From Roseicyclus amphidinii (GTDB lineage Bacteria; Pseudomonadota; Alphaproteobacteria; Rhodobacterales; Rhodobacteraceae): a stretch of DNA of 64,000 nucleotides. Of this stretch, positions 63,492-64,000 are shown piece after piece (position 1 is the first letter of the stretch; every line of letters begins with the position of its first letter). Location of the stretch: contig NZ_JASJOE010000014.1 of NCBI RefSeq assembly GCF_030163755.1, positions 1-64,000 of the forward strand, read 5' to 3'. The position numbers and the translations under genes were made by a program. The notes under the pieces are model-generated. The model worked only from the letters and a program-made list of their open reading frames with translations, was not told where the DNA came from and made no database searches.

Positions 63492-64000
63492 ATGTCCTTT
63501 GACGAGATCATCGACCGCCGCGGAACCCATTGCGTGAAATGGGACGCGATGCAGGCCCTCTACGGCGTCAGCCCCGAGGACGGGATCGCCATGTGGGTGG
63601 CCGACATGGAGTTCCGCCCGCCCGCCTGCGTGCAGGACGCGGTGCAGGCGATGGCCGATCACGGGGTCTACGGCTATTTCGGCGATGACAGCGCCTACAA
63701 GGCGGCGATCTGCTGGTGGATGGAGAACCGGCACGGCTGGCGGGTGGAGCCGGACTGGATCTTCACCACGCACGGGTTGGTGAACGGGACGTCGATGTGC
63801 CTCGACGCCTTCACGCAGGAGGGCGATGGCGTGGTGCTGTTCACGCCGGTCTACCATGCCTTCGCCAAGGTGATCCGCGCCTCGAACCGCGACCTAGTGG
63901 AGTGCGAGATGCCGGTGGTCGATGGGCGCTACACGCTCGATTTCGACGCCTGGGATGCGCAGATGCAGGGGCATGAAAGGATGCTGGTCCTGTGTTCGCC
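63492..64000 (+). CDS. PatB/MalY-type PLP aminotransferase or cystathionine beta-lyase, partial
   Basis: First 169 codons; the gene runs past the right edge. The N-terminus SFDEIIDRRGTHCVKWDAM with IAMWVADMEFRPPACVQDAV, YGYFG and FTTHGLVNGTSMCLDAF, then VVLFTPVYHAF matches the PatB/MalY fold type I family (cysteine/cystathionine beta-lyase). The lysine that binds PLP lies outside the window. ATG 63492 has GGAGAG upstream. Confidence 0.9.
   Translation, partial: MSFDEIIDRRGTHCVKWDAMQALYGVSPEDGIAMWVADMEFRPPACVQDAVQAMADHGVYGYFGDDSAYKAAICWWMENRHGWRVEPDWIFTTHGLVNGTSMCLDAFTQEGDGVVLFTPVYHAFAKVIRASNRDLVECEMPVVDGRYTLDFDAWDAQMQGHERMLVLCS

Overview
The window is a GC-rich chromosomal segment of an alphaproteobacterium, almost certainly a member of the Rhodobacteraceae (Roseobacter/Rhodobacter group). 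The evidence is gene content and synteny: divergent hemE/hemC with a PpsR/CrtJ-type site, chvI-chvG-hprK-rapZ-EIIA(Man)-HPr divergent from pckA, ffs-dnaX-ybaB-recR, rpoZ-rsh-DUF2062-pdxJ-acpS, and a short HPr kinase lacking the N-terminal domain. There is no plasmid, phage, IS, CRISPR or tRNA signature; the segment reads as core genome with a few accessory genes. The strand changes often and most genes sit in tightly packed 2-5 gene operons with ATGA/GTGA overlaps.

Layout. 0-3 kb: end of a FAD oxidoreductase gene and tetrapyrrole genes hemE/hemC. 3-9 kb: the four dTDP-L-rhamnose genes (rfbCBDA) followed by a two-domain GT2+GT4 glycosyltransferase, a surface polysaccharide locus, with an Stf0-type sulfotransferase facing it. 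9.8-12.7 kb: copper efflux pair copA-cueR behind a textbook CueR operator. 12.8-18.2 kb: EamA exporter, SRPBCC protein, a second sulfotransferase, nudC and a CpdB-like nucleotidase without a signal peptide. 18.3-22.3 kb: an NMT1-type ABC uptake system and a convergent TauD/BBOX-like dioxygenase. 22.5-26.7 kb: SRP RNA with promoter and terminator, dnaX-ybaB-recR and a TrhA-like protein. 26.8-30.5 kb: etfBA and 3-hydroxybutyryl-CoA dehydrogenase, ending in a striking array of four TTGCAA-centred palindromes.

30.5-38.7 kb: an acyltransferase, then the regulatory PTS (HPr, EIIA, RapZ, HPr kinase) and ChvG/ChvI two-component system, divergent from pckA. 38.7-46.5 kb: TauE exporter, a long acyl-CoA dehydrogenase resembling methylsuccinyl-CoA dehydrogenase of the ethylmalonyl-CoA pathway, RNA ligase-like ThpR, recO, era, type-2 argC and a quinone reductase-like flavoprotein. 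46.6-49.7 kb: rnc-lepB and rnhA. 49.8-51.2 kb: an AT-richer orphan AAA ATPase with a 13-bp inverted-repeat operator, the best candidate for a transferred gene. 51.2-64 kb: ispH, cytochrome c, methyltransferase, NYN protein, folK, rpoZ, rsh (ppGpp), pdxJ, acpS, fmt and two peptide deformylase genes (one active-site degenerate), an AlkB-like membrane hydroxylase and the start of a PatB/MalY aminotransferase.

The most unusual things are non-coding. First, the 30443-30527 palindrome array has a 22-bp centre-to-centre period, an invariant core and arms that differ between units yet pair perfectly within each unit. Second, a composite 3'-end element (hairpin with a CACCC-containing loop, then a GTGTGTACGGGGTGTG repeat) occurs after two unrelated genes 43 kb apart. 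Start codons were chosen from visible Shine-Dalgarno sequences and promoters where possible. Family assignments come from motif recognition, not database searches.
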